Shown here: positions 31,495 through 41,429 of the stretch, piece after piece
How positions within the stretch are numbered: position 1 is the stretch's first letter
Layout of the letters: every line of letters starts with the position of its first letter
Assembly: GCA_950295325.1 (NCBI GenBank)
Contig: OX485804.1
Location: 55,230,429-55,294,428, forward strand
Direction of reading: 5' to 3'
Length of the DNA stretch: 64,000 bases
Source of the DNA: Polytrichum commune
Taxonomy: Eukaryota > Streptophyta > Polytrichopsida > Polytrichales > Polytrichaceae
Made by a program: the position numbers and the translations under genes
Notes under the pieces: generated by a model
What the model was told of the DNA's origin: nothing
Databases searched by the model: none
Seen by the model: only the letters and a program-made list of their open reading frames with translations

Positions 31495-34400
31495 TCAAAG
31501 CCGGAAATTGACAGCATGGCCCGGTTGGGTATGCACTGCAATGTAACATGAATCCTTGCACATAAACGCGCTTGCGCATCCTCTGCAAAAACGCCTCGTC
31601 CTCTTTGAATAAACCACGCAGCCACGCCGAGAGCTGGGGTGGTCTTCGATGTGGTGGAAGCCTGGTGGAGTAAGTTGTCGGTGAGGTCCGCGGAGTGCAC
31701 CTGCGGCAAACCATGGCTGGACAAGGCGCATTCCCAGCGTGTAATGCCACAACAATCAGTTTTGAATCGGCAATCCGACTAGATTCGCATCTTCTCTGTA
31801 CAAAACGTAAGCATTTTGGCAAGATGTGTCAAACACAAATAAAAGGAGCCGGTGCCACCATTTGTGCGACTGTAACTGGACAGTGTATTCCACCCTTTGT
31901 TGATCAAGTACGTCAATCCCACGCATGTTGTGCTGATACTCCAGGAGGATTGGGGATGTCGGAAACTCATGCCGCTCGGTGTAGTTCCCTCTTAGCCATC
32001 GAGGAGCGCGTGCTGCAATGTCGATTGGTTCAGTTGCAGTGGATAACAACCACACCGGTTTGTTATCCACCCAACACACGGCCGCAACCTCACGCGACCG
32101 GTGCATGCGCACATTCAAGTGCCCGCGAGGTGGCATGTTCACCTTACTATTTGACTTCAGCCCAGCGAGTGACGACAGGAAACCCCGTGACGAATTTTTC
32201 ACGGTGCCGGTGCAACAGAACCCTCGTGCCAACAATGACATAGCGAGGGGGATGCTCGTAAAAAAATTGTCAACCACAAATGTGTGACCCCGGTTCTCCA
32301 ACCCGCGCACTGCATTCAGCACTGCTTGCTCACCCACCAGACCACCTGGCTCACACTCTTCGCTAGCACCAAGGTAAACGAGCGCATTCGTGACATATTT
32401 GTCCAACATCCCCACACGTTATACAGCAAGAGAACACCATTGAACATCATATGACAAGGCATCACTGAATTTTATGCAAAGAGTGGAGTTGCACCATACC
32501 GAGACTGGCTTGATGCCAAAGCCCATAGCTTGATTCCAAACCGCACAGGTTTACTCTTCATATATTGTCTGATGCCACAGTACCGGCCTTTGTATGGCAC
32601 CATTATCTCGTCGACGGTGCACACCCGTTCCGCGTTATACAATGACTGCGAAATGCGAGCAAAACCCTCCACGAGCCACCTCACCTTGGCAATCTTGTCA
32701 AATCCAGGGGTTGTCGGCTTCGTGACCAGCTCTGAGTTGTTCACCAAGTGAATGCAGCGCACTATCGCCTCAAAGCGATGTCATTGCATAGCCTGACTAA
32801 TCAAAGGGCAACTGTAGAAGTGGCGCATGTCCCAATATAGTCGTCGATGTGGGAGCACCTTCAGTCCCATGAGAATTAGTATCCCAAACCAACATAGCAA
32901 TTCAGGTTGGGTCAAATCAACCCAATTGTGCTTGCCATTTGTGAGATGTGATTCGTCAAAGTCAGGTTGCTCAGCATATCTGATAAGAGGCCAGAAGCAC
33001 ACCCATTTAGGAGACCCCCTCAATCCACATGATAACGCATTGCAAGAAAATCCAGAAAGGACATAGGAGTGAAAGCTCAAGTTCTCACCGATTGGTCTCA
33101 ACAATGATCCTCTCTAGCACATCCACTAGCCAGTACTTCATGAAGTAGTCCACATGCTGAGCAGGCACAACTCGCCTTGGACCGGTAGGCCCTGGGGTCG
33201 GTCCTCTGAAGTCACCCCGCACTCTCACAAATGTGAGGTTCGGTTCCATCCACTGGTCGTCAGCCCACAGTTTATCGAAAGGCCAGTTACTAGTATCCTC
33301 ACTCTCATCGTAGAACCCCAAATCCCGCAGCGGATCTTCGAGCATTGACCCGGCAGAGCAAGGTGACGACATACCTGATGAATTGTGGTCGGCAAAATCC
33401 TCGAAGGCCCCTTCCCACTCGCCGTCGCTGGGATCGCTGTCGGATGTGACACGACGCTCGGTGAGCGGTGCTGCAGTGTCGTCTTTTGAAGCTCCCGACA
33501 ATGTACCAAAGTCCAGGACCCGTTTAGTACCTCCCATGGACGATATGTTAGAAGCCACGCCCAACTTTGTGTTGCAGACTCGCAATTCTCGCACGCCGAT
33601 GCACCCACCAAAATCAACTGTGAACATTGGACACCCATGCACCTCATGGTAGTATCGGTGCTGGACCTCGCCTGTAAAATGTTCCATGCCTACCCACAAC
33701 GAAGAATCTTGGCCCAACACATCCAGTCGGGCATTCACAAACACTAGGTGCGGAAATGCTCGGTGATCCACTTTAGGGTGATCTCCAGGGCTCAAGTTTC
33801 CCTCCACCTGCATGCCCTCCTCAGCAGCTCGCATCTTGGACTCCGGGCTGATCTTGGTGAAGGGACAATCACCCACCCCACATTCATGTAGGTTAGGGTG
33901 GTATTCCCCAAGACATTGGCGTTCGATGGCACTTGGGGGTGGCGCGCCCGGCTTGAAATCCAACACCGTAAATCGACAAAATCCTTTGGCAGATTGACGC
34001 ACTGGCACACACGTCGATGGTTGAGCTGCCCGTTGTTCGCTGGTGCGAGCTGGCGATTGTTGGTGCGGTGGGGTGCTAAACCCTTGACCCCTGTCACTGT
34101 TCTCATCTGAGCCCCATGGCGCGTCCAATGTAGTCAAATCCACAATATCTCCACTCACATCAAAACTCGTACACCCTTTCTCAACTCCGGTGCACCTTGG
34201 CCGCAGCGAGATGGGGCTCTGGCGATCACTATGAATTTGGGGCGCTGTCCACCCCATTGGTCCCAAAATGTCACGTGGATCTGCACATGACCCTTGCGCC
34301 CCTGTTGACAAACTCTTCACCATCCCGTGTCTCCTCCCTCGAACCCCCCGGCCTCGTCCCTTGATCCGGCCGCCGCGCCCACGTGACGTTGTGGCATCAC

Positions 34401-34635
34401 TCCTTTCCATTGCTGAGAACGGATCGGCCCCGTTTCGTTGGTCGTTCGACGGCACATTGTGAGCGATGTCTGCTAGGATCTCCCGACTCGCCAACCGACT
34501 CCCGTGGCCTCGCACCCGTCCCCGTTTGTTCTTGTCTCGCAAACCAGGCGGGAAGAATTCTTCATGGCTTGCGATAGGCGGGCATTCGCCCATCACCGGC
34601 ACCAAGTGTTCTGTCGCATCCACCTGGGGAGATGC
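31495..34635 (-). pseudogene. piggyBac transposase gene with introns, interrupted by stops
   Basis: Cut-and-paste transposase acting at TTAA. A long N-terminal region (about 33250-34630) has an Arg-Gly-rich basic stretch and no known domain. The DDE_Tnp_1_7 domain begins near FRGPTPGPTGP and DYFMKYW. RIIVETNR|YAEQPDFD is joined by a clean 109-nt GT-AG intron (32980-33088). The catalytic aspartates are all present: TVDEIMVPYKGR near 32620, FVVDNFFTSIPLA near 32270 and RGIDVLDQ near 31915. The C-terminal cysteine-rich domain is RGCVVYSKR, then FCRGCASAFMCKDSC, then HT (31530-31640). An in-frame TGA stands before HRFEAIVRCIHL (about 32781) and another before LLWHYTLG (about 31756). A second intron starts at TCTCG|GTATGG (32499), but its acceptor near 32400 is not obvious. 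The only in-frame ATGs lie downstream of an open stretch, so the true start is uncertain. Confidence 0.75.
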
Positions 34636-35329
34636 ACACTCTGTCACCACAACATCTACATTCTCCGACTCTCATGGTGGTGTGGTCGCCGATAATTGGG
34701 CTCTTCGCTGGCAGGCAACACTCATGGCTTTCTCCAATAGCCTCACCATCTCGATCCGGATTTGCTTCCGGGTAGAACTTCGTCCTGATCAACAAATTGA
34801 CGGCGTCACTGAACCCAGCAGGATCCCCTTTTGCCAACCGCTCCTTCCAACCCAAGATGCATTGGACGTGTCTTCTAAACAGAAACCGATGCCAATGCGG
34901 GTCTGAGACTCCCTCCTTTCGACGAGTGCAAGGAGGACGCGGCAGATTGCACATCCACTGAACATAGAGCAGCCCCACAATGCGATCACACTGCCGATTG
35001 GTTGCTCCACGGTCCGCTGCCCAGTTATATAAGATCCGACCTTCCTCTTCCAACCCAATCGGTGCTCCGGATCGTCCTGGCTTCACTATATTGCAAACTA
35101 TTCTCCAAGGATCCTGAAGCTGCCACCAACTTCTACAAATGATTGATGTCACACTCCCTATCGAAGACCGCCGCCTTTTCTCCAGACTCACTAATAGATT
35201 TGCCCACGCAGTGCATGTAAGCGGGATGTCCAGCCCACATTGGATCCTGAAAACCACACCCCACAATCCTTGTCGCCATCGCTCCCACGTGATCCAAGCC
35301 GCCTCAAACCAAATTGACGCCATAGCCAT
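34562..35329 (-). CDS. Unrecognised open frame at the 5' side of piggyBac
   Basis: An open frame of about 255 codons from the ATG at 35329 (MAMASIWFEAAW), overlapping the 5' end of the transposase frame in another phase. It is rich in Trp, Arg and Cys, with ILYNWAADRG, IVGLLYVQWMCNLPRPPCTR and HWHRFLFRRHVQCILGWKER. I recognise no family. It could be an N-terminal exon spliced onto the transposase, a separate accessory gene of the element, or a chance frame in GC-rich DNA. Its length in a window where chance frames rarely exceed 100 codons makes one of the first two plausible. Confidence 0.35.
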   Translation of the reverse strand: MAMASIWFEAAWITWERWRQGLWGVVFRIQCGLDIPLTCTAWANLLVSLEKRRRSSIGSVTSIICRSWWQLQDPWRIVCNIVKPGRSGAPIGLEEEGRILYNWAADRGATNRQCDRIVGLLYVQWMCNLPRPPCTRRKEGVSDPHWHRFLFRRHVQCILGWKERLAKGDPAGFSDAVNLLIRTKFYPEANPDRDGEAIGESHECCLPAKSPIIGDHTTMRVGECRCCGDRVCISPGGCDRTLGAGDGRMPAYRKP

Positions 35330-35969
35330 CAGCCCCACTACCAGTCCTTGAATCTAACACTACTCTTCATGATCGCCATTTGCAATTATCCTGCACAACA
35401 GGAGGACAACATCCCTCACCAAAACCGCAATGCAACCAGATCCTCCCAGCTCAAAACCCTGGCTGCTTCAACTCCCGCGTTTTCCTGCCTCGTTCCCGCT
35501 CATTCCCTCCCAACGGTCTGTCCACGTCGACAAAGATAGACCCGAAAGAACAACGGGCTCTGACAGACTACCCGTATAGTACTACCGTATCCCACGCACC
35601 GTATTTTCGGCAATATTTGCTAGCTACAATGTCCGATACAAGAGATTTTTGGCCCGTTGCAACTGGATTACCATAGGGAATGTCTTCACCGCGCTCATAG
35701 TGCCCATTAGATTTGTGTATGAGCTCCGAATACGCTAATTTCTATTTATACGTGCCACAACGGCACGCTCAGCCGTTTAAGGGTTAAGGACCTTGTGAAA
35801 AATCACCACTAATGGGGCCCATCCAGACAAGCCCCAGTGGCAACCTACATATCCTGAAGTAAAGTTGTGGAGGGAGCCCTGCCAAGATGCAAATTCATCA
35901 CATCCAAAATTTTAATGAGTGATAGTTTAATATAAATATTCAACGTATGAATATATGTACTGTACCACT

Positions 35970-36195
35970 GCTTGGGGAGAACCTGCGGTTAGTTACAGAT
36001 GAACCGGTTGAGTTTGAGAAATAACCGGTTGAAGTTCAAGACTTTAGGAGAATAACTGGTCGTTTTTGAGGAATCTATAGAATATATGTCAAATGAATAA
36101 AGCCATACTGGAAGATGTCAACATGTAACCGGTTGGATTTAGAATCACTAGGATCTTGTCTGACTATGCTTAAAAACTTCCCGGGCATTGTATTG
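35970..36195 (+). mobile_element. MITE E, full-length copy
   Basis: From CTTGGGGAGAACCTGCGGTT through GAACCGGTTGAGTTTGAGAA and CAACATGTAACCGGTTGGAT to TTCCCGGGCATTG, about 225 bp with both TIR regions recognisable. It lies 40 bp from element J. Confidence 0.65.
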
Positions 36196-36231
36196 TACTA
36201 TATAAGTATATATATAGTTCATCCTCAATAT

Positions 36232-36377
36232 CATAACATTACTTAGTTGTTGAGTTGTGTTCATGTGTCCAATAGTAGACTCGAGAATAAAGACTCCGGA
36301 AGTCAGAATCGCATTGCTTCAAACTGAATCTAAACTAAGGGCAAGTGAACACATCTCATCAACTAAGTAATGTTATG
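36232..36377. mobile_element. MITE J, 146 bp with about 33-bp TIRs
   Basis: CATAACATTACTTAGTTGTT at the left is mirrored by AACTAAGTAATGTTATG at the right, and the pairing continues inward with GTGTTCA and TGAACAC. Only one copy was seen. It would form a stable hairpin with a loop of about 80 bp. Confidence 0.75.
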
Positions 36378-37325
36378 ACCGTTCCCTAATACTAATATAC
36401 AATAGTTGTTATGCTCATATACAAAAATTAAGTACATTGATTTCCACATGCTAATTTATTAACATTCCACACCATTTTGAATGCACGTCATTGGCAAGAC
36501 TTATGTCCCTCAACCAGTCAAGATTACTATTGTGTCTCCCTATTGAATGAACAGAGTGTTGATCTAAACATGTCCCCCCTCCCCCCAATGGACGATCAAC
36601 ACCTCCATGCGAAACATTAGGCATCACACATCCCATTTGTTGCCCACGAGTACCGAAGTGCTCTTATCAAATCAAGAGTTAGTCTTTTGCGTGCTAGATT
36701 GGCTGACCTTGCCAAGACCCATCTCTTTCAACCAAGTCGGCCCACCGTCATCCTCCCTACAGAAGCCACAAAACATAATTACAAGTCTAATGGATAATTC
36801 TTCCACTTGTACCCAAAATATATTAGAAGTTAAACCATCCTCTATCAAATGTGTGGGGACATATTCATGTTTGTATTTCATATATTGCATGTTTATAAAA
36901 GGCAACCAGACTTGTCACTACCCATTATAAGTCCAATCCTCAACATATATCAACATCCACATGTCTACACTCCCAATGTATGTCCATTCCTCATGTATAT
37001 GTCCAATTCCATGTGATTATATGCCAAATACATATACAATGATACCATATTAACTAGAGAAGCTTAGAGGTATAGAATAAACCTAGTGTAGCATAGACCT
37101 AGGGGTTATTTCAATTGCATGTGGTGCATTACCCATTCAGTGTAAGACAATTTATCTTCATTCAAACTTATCGGTAAACAAATTTTCTTGTACAGAAACC
37201 CATGTATTTCAAAGAATGCATGCATGGCATGGGTTGTTCCTCCATGAGCTTCAAAATAGTCCCAAATTTGTCTTAGAGTCCCAAAATGTTTAATATAATG
37301 TTATATACTAAATTTGTGAATAGCA
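36378..37325. other. Spacer without a gene
   Basis: AT-rich; a frame at 36607-36930 has no recognisable content and no coding support. Confidence 0.5.
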
Positions 37326-37852
37326 ATACACCACTTGTGGTATTTAGTGTCACGTACATTACTTACGAAGGACCTAAACTAGATGCCTACAAGTCTCAAA
37401 GTTCCATGTTCACTACTTGCCAATATGATATTTTTTGTTATGAAAGTAATTTTTTTTAAGTGAAAAATGATTTACATTATGATGTTTAGCTTAGTACATT
37501 GGGATAATAGTTTTCAATTTTAGTATGCCAAGGGAAGAAATTATTGAGCTTACTAATGGCGAGTTTCATTTGTTTAAATTGTAGTATGCAAGATGAAGAT
37601 ATTTTTGAGCATACTAATGCCAAGCGCCATTCGTGTACACATTAATTAACTTGTAAACCATTGTGTAACATAAGCATACACCTCGTAACATTATTGAATT
37701 AACATACTCATGCTAAGATATTAAGTAAGCGCACATGAACATCATGTCATGAGGTGACAGTAAAGGTGAAGTTGTCGATCACATAATATGCTTCAAAATA
37801 GGGTAAGTGACAATATACACATGTGACACTAAATACCATACATAATGTAGTG
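37326..37852 (+). mobile_element. MITE K, long copy
   Basis: Left end ACACCACTTGTGGTATTTAG followed by TGTCAC; right end GTGACACTAAATACCATACA then TAATGTAGTG. The TIRs bear the K palindrome. It is longer (about 527 bp) than copies 1, 2 and 4. The interior contains a diverged direct repeat: phrases like ATTTTAGTATGCCAAGGGAA and ATTGTAGTATGCAAGATGAA. Confidence 0.55.
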
Positions 37853-38556
37853 GGTATGTCCTTTGGGTTTCGAATTTGAGATAAAGAAATGGATTATTTG
37901 CCTCAATGGAGGATGATTTAGTGTATGAGATTGAGATTTGATCACAAAATATAATCTATGTGAGATGAGGATTTGTACCAACTGGAGCAAATGATGAGGA
38001 TTCTATGGCTTTTTGAATTGTGCTTTGTACGCATGAGTTATGTGCCAATACCAAGGTATCCATATATCCCCCAAGGGGTGGACTCTTTGTTGGAAAACTA
38101 AATGATGTGTGTAGGTGACTATGATTTTTTCTCATTTTGTGAATCTACATTTACTTCAAATTATATAATAGCCTCTTTAAATGTACACAGTAAGAAAAAC
38201 TATACCTCTTCCTTATGTATACTACATATAGTAATGCCTCAAATAATACTCCTTATTGCACTCACATTAGTTCGTAAGTGATATGAAGAGTCCAACCCTT
38301 GGGGTCCGTCCCTTGTGGATGTTTTGTTGTGCAAACATTGTATGCAAATTGTAAGAAGTGTGCCCCATTTTGCAATAAAAATAGGTTCCAAAAATTTCCA
38401 ATTGTTTGCACAAGAGCATGTGATTTGGTGTGGATGTGAAGTCCAACAACACTGCATGAATACACTATTTGCAAAGGGAACGCAATGTCATGAATTTAGA
38501 GGTACAAAAACACTCTTTCATATTAAGAAAATAGAGGGTTTAAGCCTAATTTTTGT
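37853..38556. other. Spacer without a gene
   Basis: No coding or repeat assignment; short frames on both strands around 38240-38580 overlap each other and look like chance. Confidence 0.45.
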
Positions 38557-38770
38557 CAGTGTCTGGGGAGATTTTTGAGTGTAATTGTTTCCAAGTCCAA
38601 CCAGTTACATGGTGTGATCTTTCGGTTTGTCTTTATTAATTTGAGGGATATTCTATAGATTCATCTAAAATGAAGGATAAATTTTCTGAAGCATTGAGCT
38701 TCAACATGTTATTTCTCAAATGCAACTGGTTCATCTGTGTAACTAGCGGTCGGTTCTCGCCATTCCATTG
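38557..38770 (-). mobile_element. MITE E, full-length copy
   Basis: CAGTGTCTGGGGAGATTTTT at one end and CGGTTCTCGCCATTCCATTG at the other, with the family core TTCCAAGTCCAACCAGTTAC and TTGAGGGATATTCTATAGAT. Confidence 0.6.
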
Positions 38771-40479
38771 GTTTTTGTCACATACATGTGGTCCATTTGT
38801 GGTCTGGATGTATAATGGCCTTACAATGCAACATTTTCAACCATCAAAAGTTACCCCCCTTGCAGGCACTACATTGTTTATGGTAAATACGGTGTGCCAC
38901 ACAATACACGAGGAAATCAACACTTAAACATCTTGGATAATATTGAGGGCACATGCTCTTTTCAACCCACAATATATAACATAAAAAGCGTACATTGTAG
39001 GTCAAAACATTTCAGTTGGATGAAAAATAACGTGCGTTTGAGAAAGTTACAAGTTGTAGTAAAGTGAGATCCAAATCATACCCATCCTACTTGGACAGTT
39101 TCGGATCTAATAGTATATTATACTATATTATTAAAAAATAGTTTGCAATTTAATTTAGAATAAAAAATTCACCAAAAATTCTTGGTGTTATTTTCAAAAT
39201 ATAGATTTATGCAAATTTTGGATATGTGGAGAAATTGATGCAAGAACAATTTTCTTAAGTGTAAGATTCCACACTATTTTAATGCATGATGGTGTATATT
39301 GTGGGCCACACTATATTGTTGCAAAGGGTAAGTCACACTAATAGTATGCCCACAATGTACATCATATAGACGGTAGTTTGGGCATATGTTGTTCCAACCT
39401 GGTGCACCCATGCATATGAAGAGCTGTCCCAAACCATCCCTACATCGTCTGCTCAACGTGTCGCCCTTGACATTCACCATTTGAAACTTTGGAACGACAA
39501 TTACATGCTATGTGTGTGCTTTGAATAGTAAATTATATTGTCTTTAAGACATCACTCCTATCATGAACATATGTCTTAGAATTCATTCCCCCATTGTGGA
39601 CCTAAATCGTACAAAGCACAATAATATCACTAGCCAAACCACCGTGTTTTACCTCACTTCAATCTAGGTGGCTGCAAGTAGTTCGCTTGCCTAGCATGTG
39701 TAGTTTGATTTGGCTTGTATGGTACATGGTGCACGCTCCCTACAGTGGTTCGAGCTTCAAATCTTTTGTGAACTACATTAGCAAGATGGCAATCAATCTA
39801 ACCACCTACAAAACCTTGGGACATTGGAAATACATGCTTGCCTCCATGTTGAATAGTGCATGCATGCCAACCTCCTAGGCACCCTCTTCCCTTTTGATCA
39901 AAAACATCCTATGCCCATTTTATAAACACTAAGTAATCTACATGACAATAACCATCAAAAGTGACATGGAACTACGTATGATAGTATACATGGGTTATCA
40001 ATTCGAATGCCTCCCTCATACCTCCAAAACATTTATGAACATGGAATAAACTACCCTAACAAAGACACATGTCAATGTAAATAAGTCATAGTTTCTCAAT
40101 GGAAATGATGAACTGAAAGTTGCTTGGAATGCGCACCACTGGACATGAAGGGTTAACTTCGAGATTGATCGACTCAAACTCTTTTCTCTCATCATTCAAG
40201 TGTGGACCAAACATTTCTCTAATGTATGCAAGTGTTATTCAATTAGTATTTATGGGTTTCCGAACTTTATCATCATATTTACATCTTAAAATTTGTTTTG
40301 TATGGGCATATTTATGACGAAACATCAACAAAAACAGCTGTAGGCTTCACATGCATCTGGTGCATCTGAAAAGAGGCTCAACATCCTCGCAGCTGTCAGA
40401 CTTTAGGAGCAACTTTCTACAAATGAATATCGTACTTCTCCAAAAACTTTTTCCATTTGCAGAGCATGTGACATCCTCT
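38771..40479. other. Spacer without a gene
   Basis: AT-rich with short frames only. A trace of the phrase TTGTGGGCCACACTATATTG is mirrored near 38893 (TGCCACACAATACACG), but no element boundary could be defined. Confidence 0.45.
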
Positions 40480-40622
40480 AGTTTTCCTTTAATAAGTTGG
40501 GGTATGTTCTATAAATTCCTCTAAAATGATCGGTAATTTTCCTGCAGTCTTGAACTTCAACCGGTTATTTCTCAAACTCAACTGGTTCATTTGTAACTAA
40601 CTGCCGGTTCTCCCCGATCATT
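40480..40622 (-). mobile_element. MITE E, partial copy
   Basis: Begins in the core at TTTCCTTTAATAAG and ends at the intact TIR GGTTCTCCCCGATCATTG; the other terminus is missing. Confidence 0.6.
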
Positions 40623-41429
40623 GCATCGAAGACTATGACCAACTTGGTTTTTCTTTTTTCTTTTTCTTTCCTAAATGGAACAAAAATGGCCATGCATATG
40701 CAAGCGAAAATTGCCATCAAGCCAAGCAAACCATAAATTCATTAGATTAGATACCAGGTATGAGGATACTAATTTCTACCATAACCTTCAAGGTTAAGCG
40801 GCTCATTGTACCAGATACATACACAATTTCTAGAGGCCTCGCCAAGTTTTAAAGTCGCCATGATCATAACATTATTCAACTGAGTGACTAGGTTGGATGA
40901 GGCTAGGATTATGTCATGTAAGGTGCTAGAATTATACCTTTTGAATGTTTGTCAAGAAATAGATTTAGTTCGGAAAACGACGGAGATTCGGGTGAAACAC
41001 TATCACTGAATATTATTAGAATGGAATGGCTGATAGCAATTGAATAATGTTATGATTTTTTTGAATTTACGAGTTCAAAAATATATTTCATACATTATGT
41101 TATATGATCCGAGAGTCCATAGTAGTTGATTCCTTCCAGCCATTGTTTTTCTTATAAAGATCTGCGTTCTAATTACACATGGCTTATGCACAAATTTTCT
41201 AATATTTTACCGGAATTGTTTATTTATGGGAATGCAAGTCTTGAATAATTGCATTTGCATGCTACTGTATACTTCAGTTTATGTACTAAATACACTCATC
41301 GCAATGTTTGAAGCGAGATTTCTCAAATCCCGCCTCTCTTTGATTTCTGTTTGCTGAGTTCATCAACAAGGAGCTCCGCTTGAGTAGGCAATCTCACAAA
41401 TTGGGGAAGCTAATCACAGCTTCAGAAAG
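40623..41429. other. 3' flank of the epoxide hydrolase
   Basis: Presumed 3' UTR close to 41430 and spacer beyond. Nothing else recognised. Confidence 0.45.

Larger units (their letters stand above)
30634..35783 (-). mobile_element. piggyBac-superfamily DNA transposon, complete ends
   Basis: A 5150-bp element flanked on both sides by TTAA (30630-30633 and 35784-35787), the signature piggyBac target duplication. The termini are CCCCTAAATG on the left and, read inward from the right, CCCTTAAACG; both start CCC as the superfamily requires. A small hairpin, CGTGCCACAACGGCACG, lies just inside the right end. The minus strand encodes the DDE_Tnp_1_7 transposase and an upstream open frame. Composition is distinctly more GC-rich than the surrounding spacer, which fits a fairly recent arrival. 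Both ends are whole, but the transposase frame holds at least two in-frame stops, so this copy is probably not autonomous. Confidence 0.85.

Noticed and set aside
31695-32243. Plus-strand frame of 182 codons inside piggyBac
   Set aside because: Antisense of the transposase domain, which is clearly coded on the minus strand.
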